Of a stretch of DNA of 64,000 nt, positions 24,185 through 36,345 are shown piece after piece. A program made the translations under genes and the position numbers. Every line of letters begins with the position of its first letter. Positions within the stretch are counted from its first letter, which is position 1. The notes under the pieces are model-generated. The model had not been told where the DNA came from. It saw nothing but the letters and a program-made list of their open reading frames with translations, and ran no database searches. The DNA is taken from positions 9,885,065-9,949,064 of the forward strand of contig CM038916.1 of assembly GCA_021904315.1 (NCBI GenBank), read 5' to 3'. Source of the DNA: Sphagnum magellanicum. Lineage: Eukaryota > Streptophyta > Sphagnopsida > Sphagnales > Sphagnaceae.

Positions 24185-24390
24185 ATTGAAGTCTTTGGCA
24201 AGGGAACCCCACTTAGCTTTGCAAGTTATCCCATTCCACCCATTGTTTATCACTTGTATTGCAATTTTGGTCCATTTTGCAACTTAAGTTTCAAATTTTG
24301 TTTCACCCATCATCTATGTCAAGATTTGCAATGTGTTCATCTTGTTTGGCCTTAACAAGTGCTAGAAATATAACATGTTCCCAATTTAGT
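24185..24390 (-). pseudogene. Relic of a Myb/SANT-like (trihelix-type) transposon protein
   Basis: On the minus strand an NWEHVIFLALVKAKQDEH word is followed, after a stop and a frame change, by KWTKIAIQVINNGWN and GITCKAKWGSLAKDF. The order (W..LV.AK..EH, then a KW..I.. helix, then a CK.KW..L helix) is that of plant Myb/SANT-like proteins, many encoded beside PIF/Harbinger transposases. It lies about 5 kb from the Harbinger relic on the opposite strand. Whether both came from one element is unknown. Confidence 0.5.
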
Positions 24391-25389
24391 TAACGGGCTT
24401 TTTTGGGTTGAACTTGGGCATTGGAATCTATTGTATGGTTGAAAACCACCTTCTTACCTTTTCCTTTATTTTTTCTTAGAGCAATTGCCTCATTAACAAG
24501 GTATGAACTAGTAATGAAAACTTATGGACCTTGAAACAATAAAAGTATACCAATGTATTCAATATATTAGTTTTGCATGTATGTAGACAGATTTTAAGTT
24601 AATTATTATGCAACATGCAATTCATAATTGATATTTATGTTTGATTTTTAAAAAAAAGATGTTCAAGAGTTTACTAACCAAGATTTTATTGTCCATGATT
24701 CTTACTATTTAGGAAAAATAAAAGCTTCCATTGCTTAAAATTGTTGGTAATCAATTTTGCAAACAAATGGAAACACAATTTTGGCAAGTAATAAAAGTTC
24801 AAAAGGTTGTTAACTTCCTTCACTTTGTTTGTTGTCAAAATTGGAGAAGCCTACCCCAAAGATATTATCCATAGTGTTGGATGAAGGAGGTGTTGCTATT
24901 TTGTAGTAATTTAAAAACAATAATATAGTTTGATCTTTCTTTGTTGAGGCTATTGTTTTTTGAGCAAAACCAACAAGAAGAGAGGTGTATAGGAAAGAAA
25001 GGGAAGATGGTAGAGACATTGGTAGATGAGAGTGGAGGGGAATGTGAAAGGAAAATAGGAAGGGAATGAGAAGAAAACTTATAGGGAACATTGACAAAAC
25101 ATTATGATAACTTACCATGGAGTTATAGCCTCCTTTTTGGGGTTGTTAGCTAACATTGTAGTTTTATGTTAAAATCAAATTTTTGTTATATTTGATGGTA
25201 ACTAACACAAAACTACCAACACCTTAACATTTGCTTAACATTTTGTGCCACCTAGGATTCAATGTTAAGCAACATTCTTGGTATGAAACCTACAAACTTT
25301 TTGCTCCCTTAACATTGAATTAATAGTGATTTACCATTAGGTGCAATTGCAATTTTAAGAAGGCAAATGAGGGAGAAAAAAAAAGGTGG

Positions 25390-25610
25390 CAAATTTGAAG
25401 TTAATCATAATCCAATGTTTATTTCCCCGTTCATTCACATTTTTAAAAAAAGCTATTGTTAAGGTTTTTTAGGTTCAAGTTTTGGTTTAAGGTTTCACTG
25501 TGAATGTTATTTGAAAAAATTAAAAATGTACATGAAAAAAGAAAAGAAAAAGAAATTGAAATTAATTGTATTCCAATTTTCTTTGCTCTCACAAATATTA
25601 AACAAGAAAA
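25390..25610 (+). repeat. Further unit of the CAAGCTTTGG-type dispersed repeat
   Basis: AAATTTGAAGTTAATCATAA, a CATTCACATTTTTAAAAAA part and AGGTTCAAGTTTTGGTTTAA follow the same order as the units at 28.2-28.9 kb, and then GAAATTAATTG starts another unit. Confidence 0.55.
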
Positions 25611-26214
25611 AAAAAATTCCCAAAAGATTTTTTAAAATATGTTTAGAAATTTTTAGAACCTTCCAAAAAAATCCTTGAGAAATATTATAATATTAAAAAA
25701 AAATTCTAAAAGGATCTTTGAAAAATATGTTAATTTTTTTAAAAAAGATGTAAAACTAATGAAATCTTTGAGGAGAAGTTTATAAAAGATGCACTAATAG
25801 AAATTTTGTATTTTGCAACCATCAATTTCTTGATTATATGCCATTATGTGTTTGGGATTACATTGAAGATTTATAGAATTATTTTGCAACTACATTACAA
25901 CTATTGAATGTTTTATTCTTCCATGTGAATGATTTTAATGAATATGATAGTAAATCCCATTAATCACCTTACAAACTACAAGTTAATTGCAAGTAATTGG
26001 ACATAGTTGTGTTAAAAATATATTAAAGATATATTAAGGGTACGCCTCTAAGGGTGTATTGAAGTTATATTTAAAAAATTCAATATTAAATTTTTACTAA
26101 TTAAGGTTATGAAATATAATAATGTTGTGTAAATGTAGTAAAGGTGTATCAAGGTTATTGTTAATATATGAAAGATATAATGATGGTTAAATTAAAGGTT
26201 TCAAGTATTAATTA

Positions 26215-26815
26215 AACTTTAGCCAAATTTAAACCAAGGTTTGACAAAATAATAATTTAATTTAAACCAATTTTAAATTTATAAATGATTTAAACAATGT
26301 GTAACCAAATTTATAATTATTTAAGGTTTAACCAAGTTTTAGTTAATGTTTAGCCATTTTTTTTGTTTTGCCAAGGTTTTAATTTAATCAAAGTTTAATC
26401 AAGGTTTAATCAATTTTTAGTTTCACCAAAGTTTAATCAAGGTTTATCCAAACTTTAGGTAAATCTTAATTTAGCCAATTTTTAATTGAACCAATGTTTA
26501 TCCAAGGTTTAGTTAATTTTTAATTTGATCAAAGTTTTAACCAAAGTTTTACCAAGTTTTAGTTTTGCCATAGTTTAGTCAAGGTGTCATCAATATTAAT
26601 TTAGCCAATAAATTTAACAAAGTTTCACCAAGTTTTTGTTTTGTCAAAATTTTCTAGGGCTTTATCCAAGGTTCACCAAATATCAATATAACTAATATTT
26701 TTACCAATGTTTCATCCAAGTTTTTGTTTTGTCAAATTTTTCCAAGGCTTTATCCAAGGTTTTACCAAATATAGATTTAACCAGTATTTTTACCAAGGTT
26801 TCACCAAACTTTAGT
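26215..26815 (+). repeat. Degenerate minisatellite of AACCAAGGTTTA-like words
   Basis: Short words such as CCAAGGTTTAACCAA, CCAAGTTTTAGTT and TTTAGCCAATTTTTAATT repeat about every 20-45 bases over 600 bases, with heavy divergence. It encodes nothing. Confidence 0.7.
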
Positions 26816-27025
26816 TAGGTTGGTAGGTTAGGAAGGTAGGTCGATAGGGTTACTTTGGTAGTTTGGCTAGGTAAATAGGTTGGGTTAAATGGGTAGGTTA
26901 ATTAGGTGGAAATGTATGTATGTATGTATGTATGTATGTATTTAAATTTAGGTAGCTAGATAGTTAATAAAATAGGCTTATAGTAAATAGGTAGGTAGGT
27001 ACATGCCACTCTTAGGTAGGTAGCC
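26815..27025 (+). repeat. TAGG and TATG tetranucleotide repeats
   Basis: TAGGTAGG-like runs flank a perfect ATGT run near 26,914-26,940. A complementary TACC/ACCT-rich run lies at 27,303-27,390. Confidence 0.8.
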
Positions 27026-28149
27026 AATTGCTTTAGGAGGATCTTATTTTATTTTGGGGTGAACAAGTTTATTATAAACATTTAGTTAAACGTAATTTAT
27101 AACATTGAAAAAAAAGATAAAAATTATGGTATAAATTTTATAAATTTATCCCATATTTTTTCCGTCCATTTCAATCTTGTAGCCTATAAAAAAAATGCAT
27201 TTGAAACATTAAAAACACAAAAACAACTTTAAAAAGAAAATGTCATTTGAGACAAGTCAATAAAAGGCTTGATTTTAAAAGCTAATTTTAAATTTCAAAA
27301 AATTACTTACCTACTAACTCCTTACCTACCCACCTACCTACCTATTTATTCACATAGCTATCTAGATCCTTACCTACTTATCTACCTAAAGTGAACTTTT
27401 TAATTTATTTCTTTTGAAATCTTCACATTAACCATGTGGCAAAATGCGATTGGTGCATGTGAAACAATTGTAGAGTGTCCAATTTGGATGAATGACATTT
27501 AAAAAATTATTTAATTTTCATAATTTAAACTTACATATAAGTACTTTACATGTGACAATGTGTCATTGATGTTATTGTAATTGCAAATAGTAGTAAGTAG
27601 TTACAAATGATTATATGGTCAAAGGATGGAGTATAGTTTGGGTGTTTATTTCATTCATGGGACATTTATTAATGTCATGCTTAAATCATATTTGGCATTA
27701 CATGTTGGGTGTGACTACACTTATGTAACTAATGAAAAATTTAGTTACAATTGTCATCTATGACTTTTTATAAATTCAAAATTGAAGTTGAAAATTGAGG
27801 TTTTTCGAGTAGTGATTTAGTTAACAAAAACTCGTAAAAATATCAAATTGGCATAAACTTGCAAAAGTTTATTAATTAGAAGCTTATAGAAAGTTTAATT
27901 AACATAAATTTCATACATTTAAAAAAGGTTGATGAACTTTTAAAATGTTCTATGATATTATAAATAAAGGTTTTAAAGACATCACCCTTTAATATTTTTA
28001 ACACAAGTTATATCCTTAATAATTATAGTTCATTTCATGTTTAATTTCTATCGTGCCTTGTTCAAGTAATAAAATCATATAGTTTTTGTTCATTGTTAAG
28101 TATTTTGTTTATCAAGTCCCTTAATTTTTTCAAAGTTGTACTTTTGTCT

Positions 28150-28930
28150 TGTCTTTGACATTTCCCCCATTCATTTGCATTTAAAAATATATATCATGAA
28201 GTTTTTTTCAACCACAAACCTTAAAGCTTTGGTTTTTGAGGTTTTAAAGGTTTTTAGGGTTTTATTTTTAAATAATTTTTGAGAAATTTAGGAAAACAGG
28301 CAAATAAAATCTTTAAAAATAACAATTGAAATTAATCATCCTCCAATTTTTTTCACCCATTCATTTTCATTTAGAAAAAAATGGTTGCTAAACCTTTTAA
28401 ACTTAAACCCTCATGCCTTGGTTTTTAGGGTTTGAAGCGTGATAAATTTTAGGTTTTTCAATTGTTAGGTTTTTAAAAACCTTAAACCTTAAGCTTTAAT
28501 TTTAAGGTTGTAAGGTGGCCTTTTGAAGCATTTTTTAAGAAACTTACAAAGATAAATCAGAGAAAATAAAAACGACAAATTTGAATTAATTATACTTGAA
28601 TTTTTATTTTTAAACCATTCCTTTGCATTTTGAAAAGAATTGATGATCGGGTTTTTAAAACCCTAAACCTTCAAGCTTTGGTTTTAGGGTTGTAGGGTTA
28701 CACTTTGAATTACTTCTTAAGAAATTTAGGAAAGAAAATGAAAAAAAAAAAAACAAAAAAAATGACAAATTTGAAATTAATTATAATCCCCACCCCTTGC
28801 CTCCAAAAAGAAATCCATTGTAGTTTAAAGTTTTTCAAACCTTAAACCCTCTTGCTTTGGTTGTAGGGTTTAGGGTATTTGAAACCCTAAACCCTCAAGC
28901 TTTGGTTGTAGGGTTTACAGGGGTTGAAGG
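28150..28930 (+). repeat. Tandem array of the CAAGCTTTGG-type repeat abutting NHP2
   Basis: Four or five diverged units of roughly 200 bases, each with GAAATTAAT, a TTCATTTGCATTT-like part and a core such as AAACCTTCAAGCTTTGGTTT followed by TAGGGTT. The last units carry telomere-like AAACCCTAAACCCT. The array ends about 130 bases before the NHP2 start codon. Confidence 0.7.
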
Positions 28931-28942
28931 GTTTTAGGGTTT
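28882..28942 (+). promoter_or_regulatory. Telo-boxes in the NHP2 promoter
   Basis: AAACCCTAA at 28,882-28,890 and the inverse TTAGGGTTT at 28,934-28,942 lie 120-180 bases before the NHP2 start. Telo-boxes are typical of plant ribosome-biogenesis gene promoters, which fits a nucleolar RNP protein. They lie at the end of the repeat array and may have been donated by it. Confidence 0.55.
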
Positions 28943-29062
28943 CCCCTTGAGGAGCTCTTTGGGAGGGAGACTGGTGACGAAGAAGAGTGTTGTTGTTTGC
29001 GGGTGGGAAGGAAGAGGACTCGTTTGCTGCGACATTATCGTCGAGGAGATCAGAACTCTGAA

Positions 29063-30442
29063 ATGGGAAGCGACGGAGAAGACGAGAAGAAGGAGAAGGA
29101 AAGAGAACGGCGCAAGCGTTTGGCCGTGTCGCCGATATCCAAACCTTTGGCTGGAAAGAAGCTGACGAAGAAAACACTCAAAGTTGTTAAGAAAGGTAGA
29201 GGGAAACAAACAAACAATGTCGGAAGCTTGTGGAAGCATGGCTGCAGCTGTTGTTGTTGTTTTTGCAAAGTTTATGTTAAGGAGAGTGTCCCTAAGTGCG
29301 TTAGTAAGTTGCGCCGCTTGTCTGTCTGGAATGTATAACAAAGCTCGGCACTCTCTATCTAACATGCTGCGTGGCTTGGTGCAGCGGCGTCCAGCAAGCA
29401 GCTGAAACGAGGAGTGAAGGAAGTGGTGAAGGCCATCAGAAAGGGACAAAAAGGGTATGAGCTTTTCTTTCCTCTTATGTAGGTGACGTAGTGTTTTTGT
29501 ACTATAGACCTGGGCAGAGCTCTGGCAGTAGTTTGCTTGCTTTTCCTTGGAAGCTTATATGGAATACGAGGGAAGAAGTTGATGATTGCTTACATTCAAG
29601 AACTGCTCTCTTCCAAGGGGGTTTCAAATCTGTCCAGAAATTAGGGCAATGATCATCAACGTGCAGGTGGTTTTGAAGAACTAGGTTTTGCACTGCCTCA
29701 ACTTCTCACTGATTGTTGGTAGTTGCTGTGATTGCTAAGATATCAGGGATCCTTACATGGTTCTGGAGACATGTCTGTGCAGGTTGGTTGTCATAGCTGG
29801 TGATATCTCTCCAATTGATGTGATTACTCATGTACCGATATTGTGTGAAGATGCTGGTATTCCCTACATCTATGTTCCTTCCAAGGAGGTATGATTTTTG
29901 CACTCACCTGCTTAACCAACATAGTTCAAATTGTTGATTTTCTGACACTTTGTGAGTGAGTGACTCTCATGTGGTTATGAACGACCGCACTCATTGCCCG
30001 TGTGGAGATTTGTTGTTGCAGAGATTTTTCTGCAATTTCATTGATATATAGTTGAATCTACTTGCTATGGATTTGTTCTGCGGTACTATCTTATTTGTCT
30101 GAATGAAGTTGCCTGCTTGGTCTCCTGTTACACTGACCAGAGTATCTATGATTATCTGTAGTAGTAGTTGTGTTGCATCAGTCTGTTTTGCCTTCTTAGT
30201 ACTGATGTGTGCAAAGAACTAGGTTGGGTTTCATGCATTGAACACTGAACTTTTGGGTCTCTGGAATGCATCTGCAGGATTTGGGAGCGGCAGGGTCAAC
30301 AAAAAGGCCTACCAGCTGCCTGCTGGTGATGCCTGTACCTCCAAAGGGTGGAGTAAGCGAGGAAGATGGTGCCAAATTTAAGGCTAGTTTTGATGAAGTG
30401 CTCACAGAAGTGAAGGCTGCATCTGTGGCTATTTATGCCTAA
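29063..30442 (+). CDS. NHP2: H/ACA ribonucleoprotein subunit NHP2
   Basis: L7Ae-family core protein of H/ACA snoRNPs, which guide pseudouridylation of rRNA and snRNA in the nucleolus and Cajal bodies. Four exons close in phase: 29,063-29,195, 29,385-29,454, 29,783-29,888 and 30,278-30,442, giving 157 aa, the usual length for plant NHP2. A Lys/Glu-rich N-terminus (residues 1-20) is followed by LAVSPISKPLAGKKLTKK, then the RNA-binding core KQLKRGVKEVVKAIRKG, LVVIAGDISPIDVITHVP, ILCEDAGIPYIYVPSKEDLG, GSTKRPTSCLLV, and an acidic-to-Ala tail ending ASVAIYA. All introns have GT-AG ends. The start is the first ATG of this frame and agrees with family length. Telo-boxes lie upstream. It differs from ribosomal L7Ae and SNU13 by its basic N-terminus and the SPIDVITHVP word. 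Confidence 0.95.
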
Positions 30443-32129
30443 ACATACCGACTTGCTTGTTTGCCTTGTTGGTGTCTAAACCCTAAACCTCAGCAGCTTG
30501 TAGCTGTAGAGTGCTCAATCAGGAGTCTTTTCATCACTTGCATGCAATTGAGCACCATCCATTTGTGTTGGAGCAAAAGGGTAAACATGCTAGCAGTGAG
30601 GTGCCAGTGATGATGAAAATGCCATGAATTTGCTGTGCTACAGTCAATATTTCAGTGGGAAGATGCCTTCCGCCATGCCTGTGATTAGCACAAGACTCTT
30701 CTTGTATGCAGATATGATCCACATGACCATTTTTACCAATTTGTGTGTCATAACGGCTGGAGTCTTGTAGTATTGAGTGATATGATCTACAAAATTTCAT
30801 GTCTTACACATGAGTTCGATGTATCAACCATTGTGGAAGTTATCTGCCCTGGCACACTCTGTGGAGTTATCTTGTTTGGTGTATATCTGTATCCACCATT
30901 TCTGTGGACAATGATGTAAGAGAGTGAATTATGTTGGCTTCTTGAGGTCTAGAGTTATAGCACCAGCTGTTTGAATTGTGAAATTTCTTTTGGTTTAAAT
31001 TTTGTGGTTACTGGTATGTTTTTGGGATACTGAATTTAGCTTTGTTTTCTGGTTATGTCCTCACATGATGCCCTTCTTCTAAGAGGATCTCAAATTTGGG
31101 AATTGAGAATTGAAGTATTTAGTTGGCATTGTTGATTTGCTATATTGAGAATTCATGTTAGTGTTTGAAATTCAGATTGAATAATTTCTGGAAACTGGAT
31201 CTGGCACTGTCAAATATACCTCATTTTAGCTAGTAAAGACTGACCTGTGCAAGTTTATGCCCTATTTGTAGGATCTTCTAGGTTTTTGCAGGTTTTCAAG
31301 TTTGTCATATATGGCAGAATTGGCCACCACTACCATGTAGCATAGGTAGTGGTGTTAACTACCTATCCTATGTGATGATTCATCTGTACTAGCGAGTGAC
31401 ATACCTATGGCTCTCTATGCTCTAGAGGGCAAAGAATGATCTGTACTAGCTTATGACCTGTGTATGGCTCTCAAAGCGACATACGTATGGCTCTCTATGC
31501 TCTAGAGGGCAAAGAATGATCTGTACTAGCTTATGACCTGTGTATGGCTCTCAAAGCTCTAGAGGGCACATTCTGTGCTCGTTCCTAGGGTTCAAGAGCT
31601 TCATCCTGGTGACTCACTATGTGGCAGAATGAGTCACGAGTCTCCAGTATATTAAGGCATAGATAATGGCCCTGAAATACAGTTTCAATAAGAAAAGAAT
31701 TGAAAGTGGAAGTTGGATTTTTGAGAGAAGGGATTGGTCTTCTATTGCCTCAATCTGAAATTAAGTGCTACATGTCCACATTCACATGACCAAATTTCAG
31801 CAGTTCAGTTTCCTAGATACAGTGAAGCAAACTGCAAAGTACTTTGGGGTGCTTTAGGCCCTTAAATAAATGAGCAAAATGGGCTTAAAATGGTTGGTCT
31901 TTTGTGCAGGCCAATAGAAATTTGCAAGCTAACAAGAATGCAGAGAATGGCATTGAACATATCTCCTTTTCACACCTAGAAAAACTGACATTATCCTCAA
32001 CCAAAATTGTGAGTTAACCTGATGTGTTGAGCTAGGTTTCATCTTGCTCAACAACTCTCTGACAGTACTTGTAAATGTGCAGCCTTAGGCTAGTTTGGGG
32101 TCACTTTTTCAGTACTTCAGACTTGGATT
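30443..32129. other. Interval between NHP2 and the EamA gene
   Basis: The NHP2 3' UTR and sequence before the convergent EamA gene end. It has no supportable gene. It contains the nested duplication at 31,385-31,565. Confidence 0.6.
31385..31565 (+). repeat. Nested 80-bp tandem duplication
   Basis: A unit beginning GACATAC (31,398 and 31,478) is duplicated almost perfectly at an 80-base interval. Inside each unit the phrases ATGGCTCT(CTATG or CAAAG)CTCTAGAGGGCA and ATCTGTACTAGC show an older internal duplication. Confidence 0.9.
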
Positions 32130-35100
32130 TCATTTTAAGTGAACATTCCCGTTTGTGGGTTTCTCTAACCTGTTTGTCTCAGTGGAAAAATCATCAACCG
32201 AGGGGTTGATGACCTCTCTCCTTCCCAATTCAGATGCTTCCACACTTGCAATCTGAGTTTTTGATGATTTGATGACTTCCTCTGGAGCGCCCCATACTTG
32301 CATTACCAAACTCCCACCTGCAAGGCAAGAAGTAGCCAAATGGAAACTGAAAAGGCATACATGGGCTCTACAACTTTGAACCCAAAGCACAGATGTGCCA
32401 CATTTGGAAACAAAAGTGCTCTCACTTACCCAGGATGAATGCAGCACCAATCCAACCTCTTAAACCCCATCTTTCACCAAGCAAAAACCATGCAAACGCA
32501 GCACCCCAAAGTGGCTCCAAAGTGAAAATCACTGCTGCTTCAGTTGCACTAACAGATCGCATGGCAAGAAGCTGCACATCACAGCCATGAAAACATCTCA
32601 ATACTTTTCAGGAACTCAGAGATATCTTGGAAAAACATTGTGCACAAGGTTGAGGAATGTGAGTTATTCTAGGATCTGCCATTTCTCCCACTTTTCAACA
32701 ATTGTAAAGCAGCAGCAGAAAATTTCTTTATCTGGAGGTCATGTTACTACTCTGGAGAGCATTTCATGTTTTTTCCCATGACACCCATTGGGTATTCACT
32801 GGGTATCACAGGAACAAAATTCCTTTTTTTCCCCCTTACCAGTGCTTTACACTGATTAATGCTCCTTGGAGTGGGGCATTCCTGAAATAAGCTGCCCTAC
32901 GCTCTGCCTCAGGCAGGTGCTTATTTCAGGAATGGCCTGCTCCAAGGAGCATTACCCTACTCCTCGTTTCAAGGGAAATTAGTTGTGGAAATTCACAGTA
33001 AGCAATGTGATAAGTATGCTCTACTGTTTAGTCATTTGAGGCAAAAGTTGCATGCAGAACTTCCTACCTCACTCCACAAGCAGAAAGCTGTTGTCACAAA
33101 TCCTGTGTACAGAATAGGAAACCAAGGTAAATGTTGTGTTGCATGCTGAAGTGAGTTCCAATTCATGGTGTGAAGGTCAGGCAGGATATCACCAGAGCTC
33201 AGTTGGCTGCAGCATGACCATATCAAAGAACTCAACGTAATCATCCATAGCTGCAATGTGTGCACAAGCACACACACTCAGCATATTAATGCATGCAACA
33301 AATTCTCACTCCTGGTCAGACAACCAATCAGAGTTCACTGATACCAAATTGCATTCATAATTGACTGAGCCAATCCATGAGATGACCTGCTGATAACCAA
33401 CTGTTATTTCCAGCAACAAGGTTCAGTTTTCAGGCAAATTGAGATTCTGCATGCAGAAATGTCAATCTGTGTAGCATAATGTATCATATCATATTCAGTT
33501 GGAAGGCAATTACAGTGATATACAAGAGAACAACATAGGGAATTATAAGTAGCAAAGCAACAAACCTGCAGACTAATGATGGGCATAGATGCGTTCCGAC
33601 CAAATTTTCGTGAATGATATTCAGTGCGGAGCATATGGATGCCAAAAAACATGGCACTCACTAGTATCCAAGCATCACCAATCTGCACAGGCAACCAGCT
33701 CAGAGTCCCAAACTCAAAACCTTAAGAAAAGTACCATGCTAGTGGAAACTAGTTGTGCCTATTTTGACATCAGTTTACAGTAATGAAACTATTTTTCTCA
33801 TGAGCAAACTTTTGAAGGCTTACAAAAGACTTGCAAATGTGAGAGAGAGGTTTACCGATGGAGGTGCACCACTTGATTCCAGAAGGCCGACTCCAACCAA
33901 GGCTGCAGTACCAGCACCCCATGTAAGCATTGGAATTCTAGCACCAAACAGTCCCGCAAAAAGGGGTACCACTATCACCTGCAACCAGAACAACATCACT
34001 GTTGTAGACACATTGATAGGAACACCACCATATTGCATGCATCCCATAAGACAGTTACTGGAATTTGTTGGAATATGACAAATATGGATCACAGACAGTG
34101 CACACAACATTTTGATTTAGTTCCAGGTACAATGGATGACATTGACTGCAATTCTGATCAAATTTCTTGCTGTTGCAACATAGAGAGGAGTTCAACATAG
34201 ATTTCCATTAATTCTATATATGACCAGTAGAACACAGGTTGCCTGTAATGTTTTTCCAAAAGAATGAGTAAATCCTATACGAAGCACCAAGGCACAGAAA
34301 CCATATGTTCTGTCTGTTTTTAGTGATTTATCAACTACAACACTGCAAACTACAGAATTGATATAAACAACACTTACATCCATGCCACGAAGTACAGAAA
34401 CTGCTATTTGTCTGTGGTGAATCTTTGCAGAAGGAGACCTTAGCCCTAATCTTAAACCTTAACAATGCAAAGCTATGAAACCTGAGTCTACTGAAATGCA
34501 CATCAACAAGGCAGAACAGAACAGTGTACAACAATTTAAAAATCAATGAATCAATGAAGCCCCAACAACAGGAAAAATAAATAAAACACTGGATGAATCC
34601 ACAAGCTCACTGTGAATGTGGAGATGAAGGAGGCTCGACCCGCATCAGTTGTGAGCAACCCGAACGCCTGAGTGAGGTAGCCAGTGCTGGCCCATAACCC
34701 AAGCTCAAACGCTGCATTGAACAATCTCTTGTCGTCCAATGCATCTCCTAGAAACGGCAAGAAGACAAGACTTGCTATTGTGAACCGCCCCAGTGAAAAG
34801 AATGCTGGGTCAAACACCGACTCCACCTCCTTGATAACCGAAATGTTGCTCCCTACATCACACAACAGCCATTCATTCTGTATAACTTGCATCTTGTTTG
34901 GGGTCAAAGGAAAAATTACACAAGTTTGCAATAGTTCTTTTGAGGAAGAAAAAAGACTTTCTTACCATAAAGGAATGTCAGCAAATTGAGCAGAAGGATT
35001 CCTTGAATCCGTGGTTTAATGGAATCTCCCAGCTTAAACCCCCGCCATGGCTTCTTTTCCTTCCCATCAACCTCAATCTGCACCTCCTGAAAGAAGTTGT

Positions 35101-35587
35101 TCCCCAAACGAGAAGCTAAAAATTGCAGAACATGATCATAATTTCCTTTCACCTGTGAGTTTCTATCCAACTCAGCTAAGAATGCAGGCCCCTCCTGCTT
35201 GTTGTCAAGCTCTTTGTCCTCATCTTCTTCAAGGAGAATTGGAGGTGTGATAGTAGTACTAGTGTAAGAAACTTCTTCATCTTTGACTAGCAATTCGAGT
35301 GCCCTAAGTCGAGAACCACTGCAAGTAATGGGCACTACGCTACCTGTTGATTTGCTGCTGCTGAATCCGTTTCTTCTTCTTCTCAGCTCCAAAGATTGTA
35401 ACCCTAAACAGTTTCTTCTAATTCCACAGGAGGAAGAAGAAGCCTTCCTCCACCATGTTGTTTGTGCAACACCATACACTATACGGGATGATGATGGTGC
35501 CTTTCCATTGGAGACATCTGATATATCAACTCCAGCACCGCACAAGAACACATGCTTCACACATCTTCCATTCATTGTCATGGGCAT
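32130..35587 (-). CDS. EamA/DMT-family transporter, probably plastid inner envelope
   Basis: Multi-spanning membrane protein of the drug/metabolite transporter superfamily, with two EamA repeats. Seven exons close in phase: 35,587-34,966, 34,852-34,611, 33,978-33,856, 33,682-33,566, 33,250-33,068, 32,571-32,430 and 32,317-32,130, giving 538 aa. The first ~130 residues are Ser/Arg-rich (KASSSSCGIRRNC) and resemble a chloroplast transit peptide. The core begins LLLNLLTFLYGSNISVIKEVE and contains FFSLGRFTIASLVFLPFLGD, STGYLTQAFGLLTTDAGRAS, the second repeat GDAWILVSAMFFGIHMLRTE, and ATEAAVIFTLEPLWGAAFAW, a hallmark EamA word. The C-terminal tail is polar. The substrate is unknown. The closest plant type I can recall is the chloroplast EamA proteins annotated as MtN21/EamA-like. 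ATG 35,587 is the first in frame; two more follow within 12 bases. Intron 5 (32,572-33,067) carries a conspicuous hairpin. Confidence 0.9.
32857..32954. repeat. 98-nt near-perfect hairpin in an EamA intron
   Basis: TAATGCTCCTTGGAG ... GCATTCCTGAAATAAGC on the left pairs with GCTTATTTCAGGAATG ... CTCCAAGGAGCATTA on the right. The stem is about 36 bp with one short mismatched patch and a loop of about 25 bases. The ends are flanked by TA on both sides, as in a small Tc1/mariner-type MITE. Size and pairing are also those of a plant miRNA precursor. The sequence alone does not decide between them. Confidence 0.85.
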
Positions 35588-36314
35588 TTCCCACGAATTG
35601 CAAAGAGCTTCTTGATCAAACAGACTGACTGACAGTCGGTTCCAATCGAGTTCAACCCAAAAAGAAATCCCTAGAACCCTAAAACTATACTTTTCAAGCA
35701 ATTAAAGGTTAACTCTAAATATCCCCTCTGCGACAGACAGCAAAACTGGAGCCAAGAATGCATCAGAACCCAATGAAGAAAAAGCGCAAATCACACCGCC
35801 TCTGCTGCGATGCATTCCTTATAGTCTCTTTTAACACCGACCCAACTTTACACGAACGCCATTCTAGGGATTCGCTAATGATACCTACACGGAACCCATC
35901 AAGAAACTGGGTTTCTAGAAGCGTGCATGCTGTTTCAAGGCTGCACAAAAAGGAGCACGTATGGCAGTTATCAAGTCTTGAGTCTTGAGTCTTCAAGTCA
36001 GGATCAAGAGTCTTGAGTCTTGAAGTCCGGATCAAGAGTCTTGAGTCTTGAAGTCCGGATCAAGAGTCTTGAATCTTGACGTCTTGACCAGAGCGAAACA
36101 AACACACACACAAAAACAAATCAGGAGGAAGAGGAGAGAAAGAAAGAAAGAAAAAACTACGTATCTGTCTATCTACCTATCTATCGACGTGCAGTTGTAA
36201 GATTGAAAAAAAAAAAAAAAAAAAAAAACCTATCTCAGCGCATGCACAGTTGGAGAAGAAGATGAAGAAGAGAAACCATATCCACAAGCATTTCCAAAGA
36301 TGACAATTGTAGTC

Positions 36315-36345
<31 letters not shown>

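Larger units (their letters stand above)
15660..28860. other. Gene desert of decayed repeats
   Basis: About 13 kb of very AT-rich DNA without a supportable host gene. The parts I could recognise are listed separately: diverged tandem arrays, a PIF/Harbinger transposase relic, a Myb/SANT-like relic, a SINE-like pol III head and simple repeats. The rest (for example 19.8-23.8 kb and 27.0-28.1 kb) shows only AT-rich low-complexity sequence. Confidence 0.6.

Noticed and set aside
15660-28860. LTR retrotransposon content in the desert
   Set aside because: I found no long terminal repeats, primer-binding site or retroviral-type protein words.
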